The notes beneath the pieces are model-generated. The model did not search any database, was not told the DNA's origin, and saw only the letters and a program-made list of their open reading frames with translations. Positions 43,301-52,203 of a stretch of 64,000 nt of DNA are shown piece after piece. Source of the stretch: Maribacter zhoushanensis. GTDB taxonomy: Bacteria > Bacteroidota > Bacteroidia > Flavobacteriales > Flavobacteriaceae. The stretch is taken from contig NZ_JARKMR010000007.1 of assembly GCF_029350975.1 (NCBI RefSeq), positions 1 to 64,000 on the forward strand, given 5' to 3'. Within the stretch, counting starts at the first letter, position 1; every line of letters starts with the position of its first letter. The translations under genes were made by a program, and so were the position numbers.

Positions 43301-44368
43301 ATGAATATAAAACCAGTTAGAGAAGGTGAAGAATTACATCAAATCAATCTTAAGAATTTTCTTCTTGAGCACAATCTAATTGCAGATACTGAAAGCCAAC
43401 TTCAAGTAGAACAATTTGCCAATGGCTTTTCTAATCTTACCTATCTTTTAAAAATTGAAAATAAGGAATACGTCTTGCGCCGTCCTCCATTTGCTGCCCC
43501 AAAACGTGGGCACGATATGAGCAGGGAGTACAAGGTTATATCAAATTTGAATTCTGTATTCGATAAAACTCCCAAAGCCTTTACATATACTGAAGAAACC
43601 ACTATAGTAGGTGCTCCATTTTATATCATGAGCAAGGTAGAAGGTATTATCCTAACCGCTAGAGAAGCACACAAACGTCAAATTACCCCACCAGAATTCA
43701 AAACCATATCAAACACTTGGTTAGATACTTTTGTAGCTTTTCACGCAATAGATTATAAAGCAGCAGGATTAGAAACCTTGGGACGCCCAGAAGGTTATGT
43801 GGAGCGACAAGTAACCAATTGGAGCAAACAATATTTAGCTGCCGCAACAGATGATGTCCCTACCGCAGGAAAAGTAATGAAATGGATGGCAGAAAATCAG
43901 CCTAAAACCTACGATCACACTTTAATACACAATGATTTTAAATATGACAATGTGGTTTTTAAAGACAATAACTGGAAAGAAATTGCAGCAATTCTAGATT
44001 GGGAAATGTGTACCCTTGGAGACCCTCTAATGGATTTAGGTACCTCTCTAGGGTATTGGACAACGTATGCAGATCCAGATTTTATGAAACAGGGGCTACA
44101 ATCACCGACGGTTATGAAAGGTAATCCCCTTCGTGCAGAGATTGTTCAACAATATGCATTGAAAAGTGGGCGAAATATAGATAACCTAATTTTTTATTAT
44201 GCCTACGGCTTGTTCAAAATTGCAGTTATCGCCCAACAAATATATTATCGCTACAAACATGGGCATACGAACGACCCAAAGTTTGCCCATCTCAACAAAG
44301 CATCAGAGCTGTGTTGTAAAACGGCTTGGGAAGCAATTCAAAAAAAACGGATAGACAATTTATTTTAG
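43301..44368 (+). CDS. APH-type phosphotransferase, candidate acyl-CoA hydroxyl kinase
   Basis: A 355-residue protein-kinase-like (APH) enzyme. N-lobe with EQFANGFSNLTYLL (glycine-rich loop) and EYVLRRPP (ATP lysine position occupied by Arg or nearby Lys); catalytic loop LIHNDFKYDN (D212, N217) and metal site ILDWEMCTLGDP (D233). The pattern matches the kinase half of ACAD10/11 and LvaA of levulinate catabolism, which phosphorylates 4-hydroxyvaleryl-CoA. It follows the ACAD10/11-like dehydrogenase, so I infer phosphorylation of a hydroxyacyl-CoA ahead of isomerisation or dehydration. Aminoglycoside resistance is very unlikely in this setting. Confidence 0.9.
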   Translation: MNIKPVREGEELHQINLKNFLLEHNLIADTESQLQVEQFANGFSNLTYLLKIENKEYVLRRPPFAAPKRGHDMSREYKVISNLNSVFDKTPKAFTYTEETTIVGAPFYIMSKVEGIILTAREAHKRQITPPEFKTISNTWLDTFVAFHAIDYKAAGLETLGRPEGYVERQVTNWSKQYLAAATDDVPTAGKVMKWMAENQPKTYDHTLIHNDFKYDNVVFKDNNWKEIAAILDWEMCTLGDPLMDLGTSLGYWTTYADPDFMKQGLQSPTVMKGNPLRAEIVQQYALKSGRNIDNLIFYYAYGLFKIAVIAQQIYYRYKHGHTNDPKFAHLNKASELCCKTAWEAIQKKRIDNLF

Positions 44369-44373
44369 AATAT

Positions 44374-44757
44374 TTGAAAACAACATCACATAACAAAATT
44401 AACAAAGAACAATTAAGGGCTTTTGCACAATTACCTACAGACAAACCTGTGGTAATGATTAATCTGCTAAAGTTCAAAGACAGCGTTGAAGAAACCGGAT
44501 TAACTGGAGCAGAATCATATAAAGTATATATGAAAGCTGCCATGCCGTATTTTCAAAAAGCGAATGCTGAAATTATTTATTTAGGAAAACCTCAACGAAC
44601 ATTAATAGGACCTGAAGATGAAGCTTTGTGGGATAAAATACTCATAGTAAAATACAATTCAACAGCTGATTTTTTAGGGATGATAAAAGCTGAAGGCTAT
44701 CCCACACATTTAAGAGATCAATCTTTACAAGATTCAAGATTAATTCAGTGCGATTGA
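44374..44757 (+). CDS. DUF1330-like protein with a non-ATG start
   Basis: About 127 residues of a small ferredoxin-like-fold family: DKPVVMINLLKFKDS, YMKAAMPYFQKANAEIIYLG and DKILIVKYNSTADFLGM resemble DUF1330, whose members have no settled function (dimeric alpha-beta barrel, some near monooxygenases). No ATG precedes the domain. A TTG at 44374, six bases after the kinase stop codon, is my choice; a TTG at 44326, overlapping the kinase gene by 43 bp, is the alternative. Position within the operon, 52 bp before the next SDR, suggests a role in the same pathway, possibly as a small isomerase or carrier-binding protein. Confidence 0.7.
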   Translation: MKTTSHNKINKEQLRAFAQLPTDKPVVMINLLKFKDSVEETGLTGAESYKVYMKAAMPYFQKANAEIIYLGKPQRTLIGPEDEALWDKILIVKYNSTADFLGMIKAEGYPTHLRDQSLQDSRLIQCD

Positions 44758-44809
44758 AAATTTGAGTTTTACAACAAGAACTTAGAACACCAAGGTTAAA
44801 ATAAAATAG

Positions 44810-45565
44810 ATGAATTTAAAAGATAAAGTAGTAATCATAACTGGTGCCGGAAGCGGTATTGGGGCTGCAGCGGCTAAACTTTTAGGTGAGCGCCAAGCAA
44901 CAGTAGTAGTTTCAGATATCAATCTGGAAAATGCAGAAAAAGTTGCCGAAGAAATTAAAAATAATGGCGGCAAGGCATCCGCCCAAAAAACCGATGTTAC
45001 AAAATTTAACGAGGTTGAACATTTAATTTCACAAACAGTCTCAAACTATGACCGTGTTGATGTAATTGTCAATAATGCCGGTATTGGTGGTAAACATCAA
45101 TTAAAAACCGCAGAACATACCCATGACGATTGGCACAATGTAATAGCTGTAAACCAAACAGGTGTTTTTTACTGCATGCAGGCCGCTCTTAAACAAATGA
45201 CAAAGCAAGGTCATGGCAATATAGTCAATGTAGCTTCTTTAGCCGGACTCAAAGCTTCTGGAAACAACCTCTCTTACAGTGCAAGTAAATTTGCAGTGGT
45301 GGGCATGACCAAATCGGCAGCTTTAGAATATGGCAGTAAAAACATACGCGTTAACGCGGTGTGCCCTGGTTATACTCATTCTGCACTATTAGATCAATTA
45401 CTAGGAGCCAGACCTGATATGGGAGATTTACTGAAAAGATTAATACCTATGAAAAGATTTGGTGAAGCCAATGAAATTGCAGAAGGTATTTGCTTTTTAG
45501 CTTCTGACAATTCTAAATTCATGACAGGACAAACATTAACATTAGACGGAGGAACATCCTTATAA
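44810..45565 (+). CDS. Short-chain dehydrogenase/reductase, probably NAD-dependent
   Basis: A 251-residue classical SDR with TGAGSGIG at 11-18, an acidic residue at the end of the second strand (VVSDINLE, D36) that favours NAD(H), NNAG at 88-91, and the catalytic S143, Y156 and K160 (YSASK). NAD use fits an oxidative (catabolic) step such as 3-hydroxyacyl-CoA oxidation. It is followed after only 4 bp by the enoyl-CoA hydratase gene, so the two are tightly coupled: hydration and then oxidation are consecutive beta-oxidation steps. Confidence 0.92.
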   Translation: MNLKDKVVIITGAGSGIGAAAAKLLGERQATVVVSDINLENAEKVAEEIKNNGGKASAQKTDVTKFNEVEHLISQTVSNYDRVDVIVNNAGIGGKHQLKTAEHTHDDWHNVIAVNQTGVFYCMQAALKQMTKQGHGNIVNVASLAGLKASGNNLSYSASKFAVVGMTKSAALEYGSKNIRVNAVCPGYTHSALLDQLLGARPDMGDLLKRLIPMKRFGEANEIAEGICFLASDNSKFMTGQTLTLDGGTSL

Positions 45566-45569
45566 AATT

Positions 45570-46340
45570 ATGAAGACATTAGAAATTACATATAAAGATG
45601 AGTACGCTATAGTACAAATGAATCGTGGCAAAGTAAATGCCATTAATGCAGAAATGGTTTCAGAAATGAGAGAAATCTTCAAATCTATAGCTGCAAATGA
45701 CCAGGTAAAAGGTGTGATACTTTCTGGTCAACCTCATTATTTTTCAGCAGGTTTAGACTTGATTGAACTTTTTCAATACGACAAAAATCAAATTAGCGAT
45801 TTCTTCTCTGCCTTTGGTAGTCTGTATTTAGAGCTGGTACAATTTGAAAAACCTTTTATTTCTGCGATAACCGGTTATTCTCCTGCTGGCGGATGTGTAT
45901 TGGCAGTTGCCAGTGATAATCGTTACATGGCAGATGGCGAGAAATATGTTATAGGTCTCAACGAGGTTGCCGTAAATATTCAAATTAGTCAAAACCTGAC
46001 AGAAGTATATGCTTTTTGGATGGGTGATGGTTTGGCAAGCAAATATATTCTAGAAGGTAAATTACTGACTGGTAAAGAAGCAGTATCTGCCGGCTTGGTA
46101 GATGAATTAGTTCCATTTGAAGATGTTTTGGGTCGTGCTGAAAAACAAATGCGACTTTACATGAAAGCAGACCAGAAAATTTGGAGAAATACCAAAGCGA
46201 AAATTAGAAAGCATCTGCTTGAAAAATTAGATGTAAATGGTAAAAACTCTCTAAAAGAAGCAGCAGAACTCTGGTGGAAACCAGAAATTCGATCAAAAAT
46301 GAAAGCCTACGTAGAAAGTTTTTCCAGCAAGAAAAAATAA
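45570..46340 (+). CDS. Enoyl-CoA hydratase/isomerase family protein
   Basis: A 256-residue crotonase-fold enzyme. The oxyanion-hole segments are HYFSAGLDLIEL and TGYSPAGGCVLAVASD; the second region GLNEVAVNIQI keeps a Glu but not the classical second Glu position, closer to 3,2-enoyl-CoA isomerase (ECI) than to the two-Glu hydratases. So isomerisation of a double bond or hydration are both possible; in a 4-hydroxyacyl-CoA route a double-bond shift would be useful. It starts 4 bp after the NAD-type SDR stop codon. The highly charged tail (KMKAYVESFSSKKK) has no clear meaning. Confidence 0.9.
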   Translation: MKTLEITYKDEYAIVQMNRGKVNAINAEMVSEMREIFKSIAANDQVKGVILSGQPHYFSAGLDLIELFQYDKNQISDFFSAFGSLYLELVQFEKPFISAITGYSPAGGCVLAVASDNRYMADGEKYVIGLNEVAVNIQISQNLTEVYAFWMGDGLASKYILEGKLLTGKEAVSAGLVDELVPFEDVLGRAEKQMRLYMKADQKIWRNTKAKIRKHLLEKLDVNGKNSLKEAAELWWKPEIRSKMKAYVESFSSKKK

Positions 46341-46412
46341 TACGCAACTAACTAAAATAAAAGCAAATCGGGTGCTGTCACAGTATCGGAATGATTATAA
46401 AATAACGAACTT

Positions 46413-47417
46413 ATGAACAAACAATTATTATTTGTAAAAAGACCAACAGGTGATGCTGATGCTTCTACATGGTCATTAGTATCTAACCCTATTCCTAAAA
46501 TAAAAGAAGGAGAAGTTTTAATTCAGCAGCATTATGTATCACTAGATCCAGCAATGCGTGGTTGGATGAACGAAGCAAAATCTTATATACCGCCTATGGA
46601 AATTAACTCCGTAATGAGAGCGGGTTCAGTTGGCCAAGTGATAGAAGCTAACAACCATCCTACTTTTAAGGTCGGTGATTATGTAGCAGGTTATGCAGGT
46701 GTACAACAATACATTGCCACAAATGCAGATGGGTATTATAAGGTAGACCCAAAACTAGCACCATTGCCAACATATATTGGCACTTTAGGCATGCCGGGCA
46801 TGACAGCATATTTTGGTATTACAGAGGTAGGCAAACTAAAAGAAGGTGATATTGTTCTAGTTTCAGGTGCAGCAGGTGCCGTTGGTAGCATTGTTGGTCA
46901 GGTCGCTAAAATTAAAGGTTGCAAGGTTGTAGGTATTGCAGGTGGAGCGGATAAATGCAAATACGTTGTTGATGAATTGGGTTTTGATGCTTGTATAGAT
47001 TACAAAAATGAAAATGTTAAACAACGATTAAAAGAAGAATGCCCTAAAGGTTTAGATATTTACTTTGACAATGTAGGTGGTGAAATTCTAGATCTTGCTT
47101 TAGGTAGGTTGCGTATGAATGCCAGAATTGTTATTTGCGGAGCTATCTCTCAATACAACAACAAAACCGCAATAAAAGGACCTAGTAACTATCTATCATT
47201 ATTAGTAAACAGAGCAAGTATGACCGGTATGGTTGTCTTTGACTATGCGGATAGATATGCTGAAGGAGCAAAAATTTTAGGTGGCTGGATGGCTCAAGGA
47301 AAATTAAAAAGCAAAGAGGACATCTACGAGGGAATTGAAAATTTCCCGGAAACTTATAGCCGTCTTTTCTCTGGTGAGAAAATGGGGAAATTGGTATTAA
47401 AAATAATAGAAGAATAA
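46413..47417 (+). CDS. NADP-dependent medium-chain reductase, CurA/PTGR-like
   Basis: A 334-residue zinc-free MDR enzyme. It begins with KRPTGDADASTWSLVSNPI and SLDPAMRGWMNE, and has the nucleotide-binding LVSGAAGAVGSIVGQVAK and YFDNVGGEILDLAL, the pattern of curcumin reductase CurA and leukotriene B4/prostaglandin reductases that reduce 2-alkenal/2-enone double bonds with NADPH. In this operon it may reduce an unsaturated intermediate or detoxify reactive enones. It lies 72 bp after the crotonase gene and ends before a long hairpin and a second MDR gene. Confidence 0.9.
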   Translation: MNKQLLFVKRPTGDADASTWSLVSNPIPKIKEGEVLIQQHYVSLDPAMRGWMNEAKSYIPPMEINSVMRAGSVGQVIEANNHPTFKVGDYVAGYAGVQQYIATNADGYYKVDPKLAPLPTYIGTLGMPGMTAYFGITEVGKLKEGDIVLVSGAAGAVGSIVGQVAKIKGCKVVGIAGGADKCKYVVDELGFDACIDYKNENVKQRLKEECPKGLDIYFDNVGGEILDLALGRLRMNARIVICGAISQYNNKTAIKGPSNYLSLLVNRASMTGMVVFDYADRYAEGAKILGGWMAQGKLKSKEDIYEGIENFPETYSRLFSGEKMGKLVLKIIEE

Positions 47418-47434
47418 ATAATAAAATACAAGGG

Positions 47435-47489
47435 CAAATACAAAAATCAAATTCAGAAGTACAAAAACTGAAATTTGAATTTGTATTTG
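47435..47489 (+). other. Long imperfect hairpin between two reductase genes
   Basis: CAAATACAAA...TTCAG (47435-47456) pairs with CTGAA...TTTGTATTTG (47468-47489) with only one or two slips over about 22 bp and an 11-base loop. No U-run follows and the downstream gene starts 26 bp later, so an RNA processing or stability element, or the remnant of a small inverted-repeat element, is more likely than a terminator. Confidence 0.55.
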
Positions 47490-47515
47490 AGTTTGACTTT
47501 TGAATTTTAATAAGT

Positions 47516-48490
47516 ATGAAAGCAATACGGTGTAAAAAATTTGGTCCACCTTCTTCATTAGTATTGGAAGATGTGGAGCATTTAAGTCCAAAGGCAAAAG
47601 AAGTTTTAGTAGAAGTAAAAGCATGTGGCTTAAATTTCCCCGATACCTTAATCATTCAAGGACTGTATCAGTTTAAACCAGAATTACCTTTTACCCCTGG
47701 TAGTGATGTAGCCGGTATCGTCAAAGAAGTTGGTGAGGGAGTTTCTCATTTAAAAGTGGGGCAAGAAGTATTTGGCTTTGTAGCTCATGGCGGCTTGGCC
47801 GAAGAAGTTCTAATACCTTCTAACGCATGCTTTCCAAAGCCACCTCAAATGGATTTTCCTATTGCCGCTTCATTCTTGATGGCCTACGGTACATCATATC
47901 ATGCATTAAAAGACAGAGGTAATCTGGCCGAAGGTGAAACACTTTTAGTTTTAGGCGCCTCAGGTGGTGTAGGCTTGGCAGCCGTTGAATTAGGCAAACT
48001 AATGGGAGCCAAAGTTATTGCAGCTGCTTCCACTGATGATAAGTTGGCCCTTTGTAAAGAATATGGTGCAGATGAATTAATAAATTATACTGTTCAAGAC
48101 CTCAAAACTTCTATAAAGGAGTTGACAGACGGCAAAGGTGCCGATGTCATATATGACCCTGTTGGCGGAACCTATTCAGAAGCGGCATTTAGAGGCATAG
48201 CCAGAAATGGCAGGTATTTAGTAGTAGGCTTTGCCGCTGGCGATATTCCTAAAATTCCATTAAATCTTCCACTATTGAAAGAAGCCGCAATCGTAGGTGT
48301 TTTCTGGGGTGCTTTTGCCATGAAAGGTGCCAAGACCAATATGGAAAACACAATGACTTTAATGAAATGGCATGCTGAAGGAAAACTTAAACCACATATT
48401 CACGCCATTTACAACTTGGAAGATACCGCCAAGGCACTTGAAGAAATGACCGATAGAAAGGTGAAAGGTAAATTGATTGTTAAAACCTAA
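47516..48490 (+). CDS. Zinc-free quinone oxidoreductase-type MDR
   Basis: A 324-residue medium-chain reductase of the NADPH:quinone oxidoreductase (Qor) group: ACGLNFPDTLIIQGLYQFKP, PGSDVAGIVKEVGEGV, the cofactor loop LVLGASGGVGLAAVELGK and the ending KVKGKLIVKT. No zinc-binding cysteines. Members of this group act on acyl-CoA, quinones or enones; a role in reducing an enoyl-CoA is possible here. It is the second MDR in a row and is not closely similar to the first, so the pair is not a simple tandem duplication. A long hairpin lies between them. Confidence 0.9.
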   Translation: MKAIRCKKFGPPSSLVLEDVEHLSPKAKEVLVEVKACGLNFPDTLIIQGLYQFKPELPFTPGSDVAGIVKEVGEGVSHLKVGQEVFGFVAHGGLAEEVLIPSNACFPKPPQMDFPIAASFLMAYGTSYHALKDRGNLAEGETLLVLGASGGVGLAAVELGKLMGAKVIAAASTDDKLALCKEYGADELINYTVQDLKTSIKELTDGKGADVIYDPVGGTYSEAAFRGIARNGRYLVVGFAAGDIPKIPLNLPLLKEAAIVGVFWGAFAMKGAKTNMENTMTLMKWHAEGKLKPHIHAIYNLEDTAKALEEMTDRKVKGKLIVKT

Positions 48491-48574
48491 AACACAAAGT
48501 ACAAAAGCCAAAAAGCATTTTCAACATAACAACCCTACTAACAAAAAAAATTAACAACAACGAAATAGAACATC

Positions 48575-49312
48575 ATGAGATTAAAAAACAAAATAGCAGT
48601 AGTAACAGGCGGTTCTAGAGGTATAGGGCAAGCCATATCAGAACTTTTTGCAAAAGAAGGTGCAACCGTAATTATAGTTGATTTATTGCCTGCAGGGCAA
48701 ACCGTAGCAGATGGTATTAACGCTAGTGGTGGTAAAGCAGAATTTCATGCGGTCTCCGTTACTGACAAAACGGCTATTGAAAGTCTTTTTGCATCTGTAA
48801 ACGAAAAGTATGGAAAACTGGATATTTTAATAAATAATGCAGGAATTACAAGAGACAAGACGCTTGAAAAAATGAGCGAGGAAGAATTTGATTCTGTTGT
48901 AAACGTAAATCTAAAAGGTGTCTTTTTGTGTACCCAAGCCGCAGCACCTTATATGAAAGCCAACAAATATGGAAGAATAGTTAGTGCAGCGTCTAATGTT
49001 GGCTTACGAGGAAATTTTGGTCAAACCAATTATGCCGCTACAAAAGCAGGTGTTATTGCAATGTCAAAAACATGGACTATGGAACTGGGTAAACACGGTA
49101 TCACCGCCAACGCAATTGCCCCAGGTTTCACCATGACAGATATGGTTGCCAAAATACCAAAAGAGCATTTTGCAGCAATTGAAGCAAGTATACCCTTAAA
49201 AACCGTTGCACAGCCCATTGATATTGCTTATGGATATTTATACTTGGCATCAGACGAAGCTAGGTTTGTTTCAGGAATGTGTTTAACAATAGATGGTGGA
49301 ACTTCAAGATAA
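48575..49312 (+). CDS. FabG-like 3-oxoacyl reductase (SDR)
   Basis: A 245-residue SDR close in pattern to FabG/PhaB: TGGSRGIG at 11-18, NNAGITRD at 87-94, catalytic S140, Y153 and K157 (YAATKAG), and MNKVN-like core [13 protein letters not shown]. It probably interconverts 3-oxoacyl- and (R)-3-hydroxyacyl-CoA or -ACP. The next gene is a MaoC hydratase, five bases downstream, which uses the same (R)-3-hydroxyacyl-CoA; together they could form the (R)-specific branch of the pathway or feed hydroxyalkanoate-type metabolism. Gap to the preceding MDR gene is 84 bp. Confidence 0.92.
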   Translation: MRLKNKIAVVTGGSRGIGQAISELFAKEGATVIIVDLLPAGQTVADGINASGGKAEFHAVSVTDKTAIESLFASVNEKYGKLDILINNAGITRDKTLEKMSEEEFDSVVNVNLKGVFLCTQAAAPYMKANKYGRIVSAASNVGLRGNFGQTNYAATKAGVIAMSKTWTMELGKHGITANAIAPGFTMTDMVAKIPKEHFAAIEASIPLKTVAQPIDIAYGYLYLASDEARFVSGMCLTIDGGTSR

Positions 49313-49317
49313 ATAAC

Positions 49318-49782
49318 ATGGCAAAATTAGAAATAGCTGATTTTAAGGCATTTAGAGCACTAGAAGGCGAACCATTACCAGAGGGCGATTGGATGACGGT
49401 AAACCAAGAAATGATCAACGATTTTGCCAAAGCAACCGGAGACCATCAATGGATTCATGTAGATGTTGAAAAAGCAACCAAATACTCCCCATTTAAAAAA
49501 CCTGTTGCGCATGGTTTTATGTCGGTATCCATGCTCTCAAAATTATTAGAACATCTTATTTCGGTAAAGTCAGTTACAATGGGCGTTAATTACGGATTGA
49601 ACAAAGTTCGGTTTCCAAGTCCCGTTTTAGTTGATAGCCGTCTTCGATTAGTAAGCGGTATTGCCAAGATTGAAGAATATGGCGATACCGGTTTAAAGGT
49701 AACGTGGAACTGTACCGTTGAAATTGAAGGTTCAGAAAAACCGGCCTGTGTAGCAGAATTTATTAGTCTTATGTTCTCGTAA
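49318..49782 (+). CDS. MaoC-type (R)-specific enoyl-CoA hydratase
   Basis: A 154-residue hot-dog-fold protein: VNQEMINDFAKATGDHQWIH-VDVEKA followed by VAHGFMSVSMLSKLL, with the hydratase-2 catalytic Asp (ATGD) and His (HVD) present. It hydrates trans-2-enoyl-CoA to (R)-3-hydroxyacyl-CoA. I use the ATG at 49318, which gives MAKLEIADF; the same frame is open upstream through the end of the SDR gene but without support. Five bases separate it from the FabG-like gene, so the two are coupled. It ends this run of closely spaced genes; the acyl-CoA ligase starts 80 bp later. Confidence 0.92.
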   Translation: MAKLEIADFKAFRALEGEPLPEGDWMTVNQEMINDFAKATGDHQWIHVDVEKATKYSPFKKPVAHGFMSVSMLSKLLEHLISVKSVTMGVNYGLNKVRFPSPVLVDSRLRLVSGIAKIEEYGDTGLKVTWNCTVEIEGSEKPACVAEFISLMFS

Positions 49783-49862
49783 GACCTTAATACAGAAAGT
49801 TATGTAAATAAAATCTCTTGTAAAATTTTCGTATTTTAAACTAGCAAAAACAAACAGAAGCA

Positions 49863-51686
49863 ATGACCAGACTCTTTGACCTTTTATACCATCAACTTGA
49901 AAATTATCCATTAGAAAATTCCATAAATGGTCGAGATGCCTCTGGAAAATGGAAATCATATAGTTCGCAAGAAGTAAAAGAAACTGCGGAAAATATGGCA
50001 TCAGGATTATTGAACCTTGGTCTAAAACCCGGTGATAAAGTTGCTATAGTAGTATATAAAAATAGACCAGAATGGATGATATTAGATTTTGCCATGCAAA
50101 TGGCAGGTATTATAAGCATTCCCTTATACCCTACCATTAGTGTTGGCGAGTATGAGTATATTTTAAACGAAGCCGAGGTAAAAGTAGCTTTTTGCGGTAA
50201 CGGTGATCTGTACAGTAAATTAAATGCTTCGCGCCAGAACGTAACAACTCTAGAGCACATTTACACCCTCGACAAACAATCTGACATTCCGTACTGGGAA
50301 GATATATTTGATAATTCTCATATGGCTGAAATTGAAACCATTAAAAGTGGAGTCACAAATGAAGATCTAGCCACCATTATTTACACCTCTGGTACCACAG
50401 GAAACCCTAAAGGAGTTATGTTATCGCACAAAAATATAATGCATATAGTTTTGAACACTTCTCCCCATTTACAAGCTAAGTCAGGTGACAATGTGCTGAG
50501 CTTTTTACCATTGTGTCATATCTATGAACGCTCTGTTTCTTTTGTTTACTATTACAAAAGCGCAAAAATATTCTTTGCTGGCACTGATAATCTAAGTGGT
50601 CCTGAGGGCGACTTAGCCGCTGTTCAACCAGCAACATTTACTACCGTTCCTAGATTGTTAGAAAAAATTTATGAAGCTATTTACAACAAAGGCTTGGCTC
50701 TAGATGGCACAAAAAAGAAACTATTCTTTTGGGCACTGGCTTTGACCGATAATTACGAACTAAATCAAAAACTATCGTTTGTCACCAAACTAAAGTGGAA
50801 AATTGCAGATAAATTAATCTTTTCTAAATGGCGTGATGCCCTTGGAGGAAATGTAAAGGCTGTGGTTACAGGAGCTGCACCCTGCCCGGTTAAAGTTATG
50901 CGTGTATTTTGTGCAGCTGGCATTCCTATTCGTGAAGGATATGGACTTACAGAAACTTCACCAACATTAAGCGTAAATACTATGGAACCAGACGGAGCAA
51001 TGCTAGGTTCCGCAGGTCCGCTTATTGACGGCGTAGAAATAATAATAGACCAAGAAGGTGGAGACTATAGGGAAGGCGAAGGTGAGATCTTAGCGCATGG
51101 ACCCAATGTTATGATGGGTTATTATAAAAAACCAGAAGTAAATGCTCAGGTCTTTTGTGAGAAAGATGGTAAAAGATTTTTTAGAACTGGTGATATTGGC
51201 ACGTTAGTAAAAGGAGATACGGGTAGAGAATTCTTAAAAATTACAGATAGAAAGAAAGAATTACTTAAAACTTCTGGTGGTAAATATGTAGCACCGGCAC
51301 CAATTGAAAATAGAATTAAAGAAGAGTTTTTGGTAGAACAAATGATGGTTATCGGTGATAAGCAAAAATTTGTTTCCGCATTGATAGTTCCTGCAGAAGA
51401 AGCATTGAAAAGTTATTGCAATAAAAAGGATATTCCTTGGACCAGTTTAGATGAAATAACAAAGCACCCCAAGGTACTAAAGAGATACCAAAAAATAATT
51501 GACAGATACAATCCTGAATTCAGTCATGTAGAACAAATTAAAAAGTTTAAACTAATAGCTCGTGAATGGTTACCTGTACATGCGGATGGCGCAGCTGCAG
51601 AATTAACCCCTACCCTTAAATTAAAGCGTAGAGTTATAAGAGAGAAATTCAGCACTGAAATTATGGATATCTACGCTGAACAATAG
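49863..51686 (+). CDS. Long-chain acyl-CoA synthetase (AMP-forming)
   Basis: A 607-residue adenylate-forming ligase that activates free carboxylic acids to acyl-CoA. The P-loop-like motif IIYTSGTTGNPKGVMLSH lies near residue 175, then FLPLCHIYER, the acyl-adenylate motif REGYGLTETSPTLS, and the hinge/C-terminal FFRTGDIGTLV and ITDRKKELLKTSGGKYVAP, the form typical of long-chain ligases of the FadD15/ACSL type. No signal peptide or membrane segment. It closes the acyl-CoA region: it would load the substrate that the upstream dehydrogenases, hydratases and thiolase then degrade. An 80-bp gap separates it from maoC, so it may be in the same transcript. Confidence 0.93.
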   Translation: MTRLFDLLYHQLENYPLENSINGRDASGKWKSYSSQEVKETAENMASGLLNLGLKPGDKVAIVVYKNRPEWMILDFAMQMAGIISIPLYPTISVGEYEYILNEAEVKVAFCGNGDLYSKLNASRQNVTTLEHIYTLDKQSDIPYWEDIFDNSHMAEIETIKSGVTNEDLATIIYTSGTTGNPKGVMLSHKNIMHIVLNTSPHLQAKSGDNVLSFLPLCHIYERSVSFVYYYKSAKIFFAGTDNLSGPEGDLAAVQPATFTTVPRLLEKIYEAIYNKGLALDGTKKKLFFWALALTDNYELNQKLSFVTKLKWKIADKLIFSKWRDALGGNVKAVVTGAAPCPVKVMRVFCAAGIPIREGYGLTETSPTLSVNTMEPDGAMLGSAGPLIDGVEIIIDQEGGDYREGEGEILAHGPNVMMGYYKKPEVNAQVFCEKDGKRFFRTGDIGTLVKGDTGREFLKITDRKKELLKTSGGKYVAPAPIENRIKEEFLVEQMMVIGDKQKFVSALIVPAEEALKSYCNKKDIPWTSLDEITKHPKVLKRYQKIIDRYNPEFSHVEQIKKFKLIAREWLPVHADGAAAELTPTLKLKRRVIREKFSTEIMDIYAEQ

Positions 51687-51846
51687 AAAACAGAATGAAA
51701 ATCTTTTTCTAAACCTTTACCATAAGCTTCATTGAATAATCAATACCGGTATAATTTGAGCTTTTATCGGTCTATATTTATCCAGTTCTAGCCCATATAC
51801 GGGTTTATTCTACAAATACTATACACTAACCACCTAAAATGAAAAA

Positions 51847-51876
51847 ACCCTCGTAAATCATTTGATTTACGAGGGT
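51847..51876 (-). terminator. Terminator after the tRNA pair
   Basis: Perfect 14-bp arms ACCCTCGTAAATCA (51847-51860) and TGATTTACGAGGGT (51863-51876). The minus-strand transcript continues into a run of U (plus-strand AAAAAA at 51842-51847), so it ends the tRNA transcript. Confidence 0.85.
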
Positions 51877-51888
51877 AATTAAAATTAG

Positions 51889-51963
51889 TCGGGGTGGCAG
51901 GATTCGAACCTGCGACCTCCGCGTCCCAAACGCGGCGCGATAACCGGGCTACGCTACACCCCG
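51889..51963 (-). tRNA. tRNA-Pro (anticodon UGG)
   Basis: A 75-base gene on the minus strand with acceptor arms CGGGGTG/CACCCCG, T-arm GCAGGTTCGAATCCTGC and anticodon stem-loop CCGCG-TTTGGGA-CGCGG, giving UGG. The 3' CCA is not encoded. It lies about 40 bp after the tRNA-Ser gene, and the terminator follows at 51876. Confidence 0.95.
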
Positions 51964-52002
51964 AATTGGTTATCAAAAAATATGTCTCTCAACATATTGT
52001 TG

Positions 52003-52091
52003 CGGAGAGACAGGGATTCGAACCCTGGGTAAATGTTTCCACCTACGACGATTTAGCAAACCGCTCCTTTCGGCCACTCAGGCACCTCTCC
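52003..52091 (-). tRNA. tRNA-Ser (anticodon GCU)
   Basis: An 89-base class II tRNA on the minus strand: acceptor GGAGAGG/TCTCTCC, anticodon arm GCGGT-TTGCTAA-ATCGT giving GCU, a long variable arm (GTAGGTGGAAACATTTACC) and T-arm CAGGGTTCGAATCCCTG. The 3' CCA is not encoded. Confidence 0.95.
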
Positions 52092-52203
52092 AGTAATTCT
52101 TCAATGAACTGTTGCTCTAAATAGCGGATGCAAATGTAGTAAGTATTACTGATTATACACAACTATTTTTAATGTTTTTTTTCAATAAAAAAATACATCC
52201 CTG

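Noticed and set aside
43301..44368. Aminoglycoside phosphotransferase (resistance gene)
   Set aside because: The APH fold is shared by acyl-CoA hydroxyl kinases, and the setting is an acyl-CoA operon next to an ACAD10/11-like dehydrogenase.
47182..47655. Long minus-strand open frames across the two MDR genes
   Set aside because: They overlap well-supported plus-strand enzymes and are low-complexity translations of the hairpin region.
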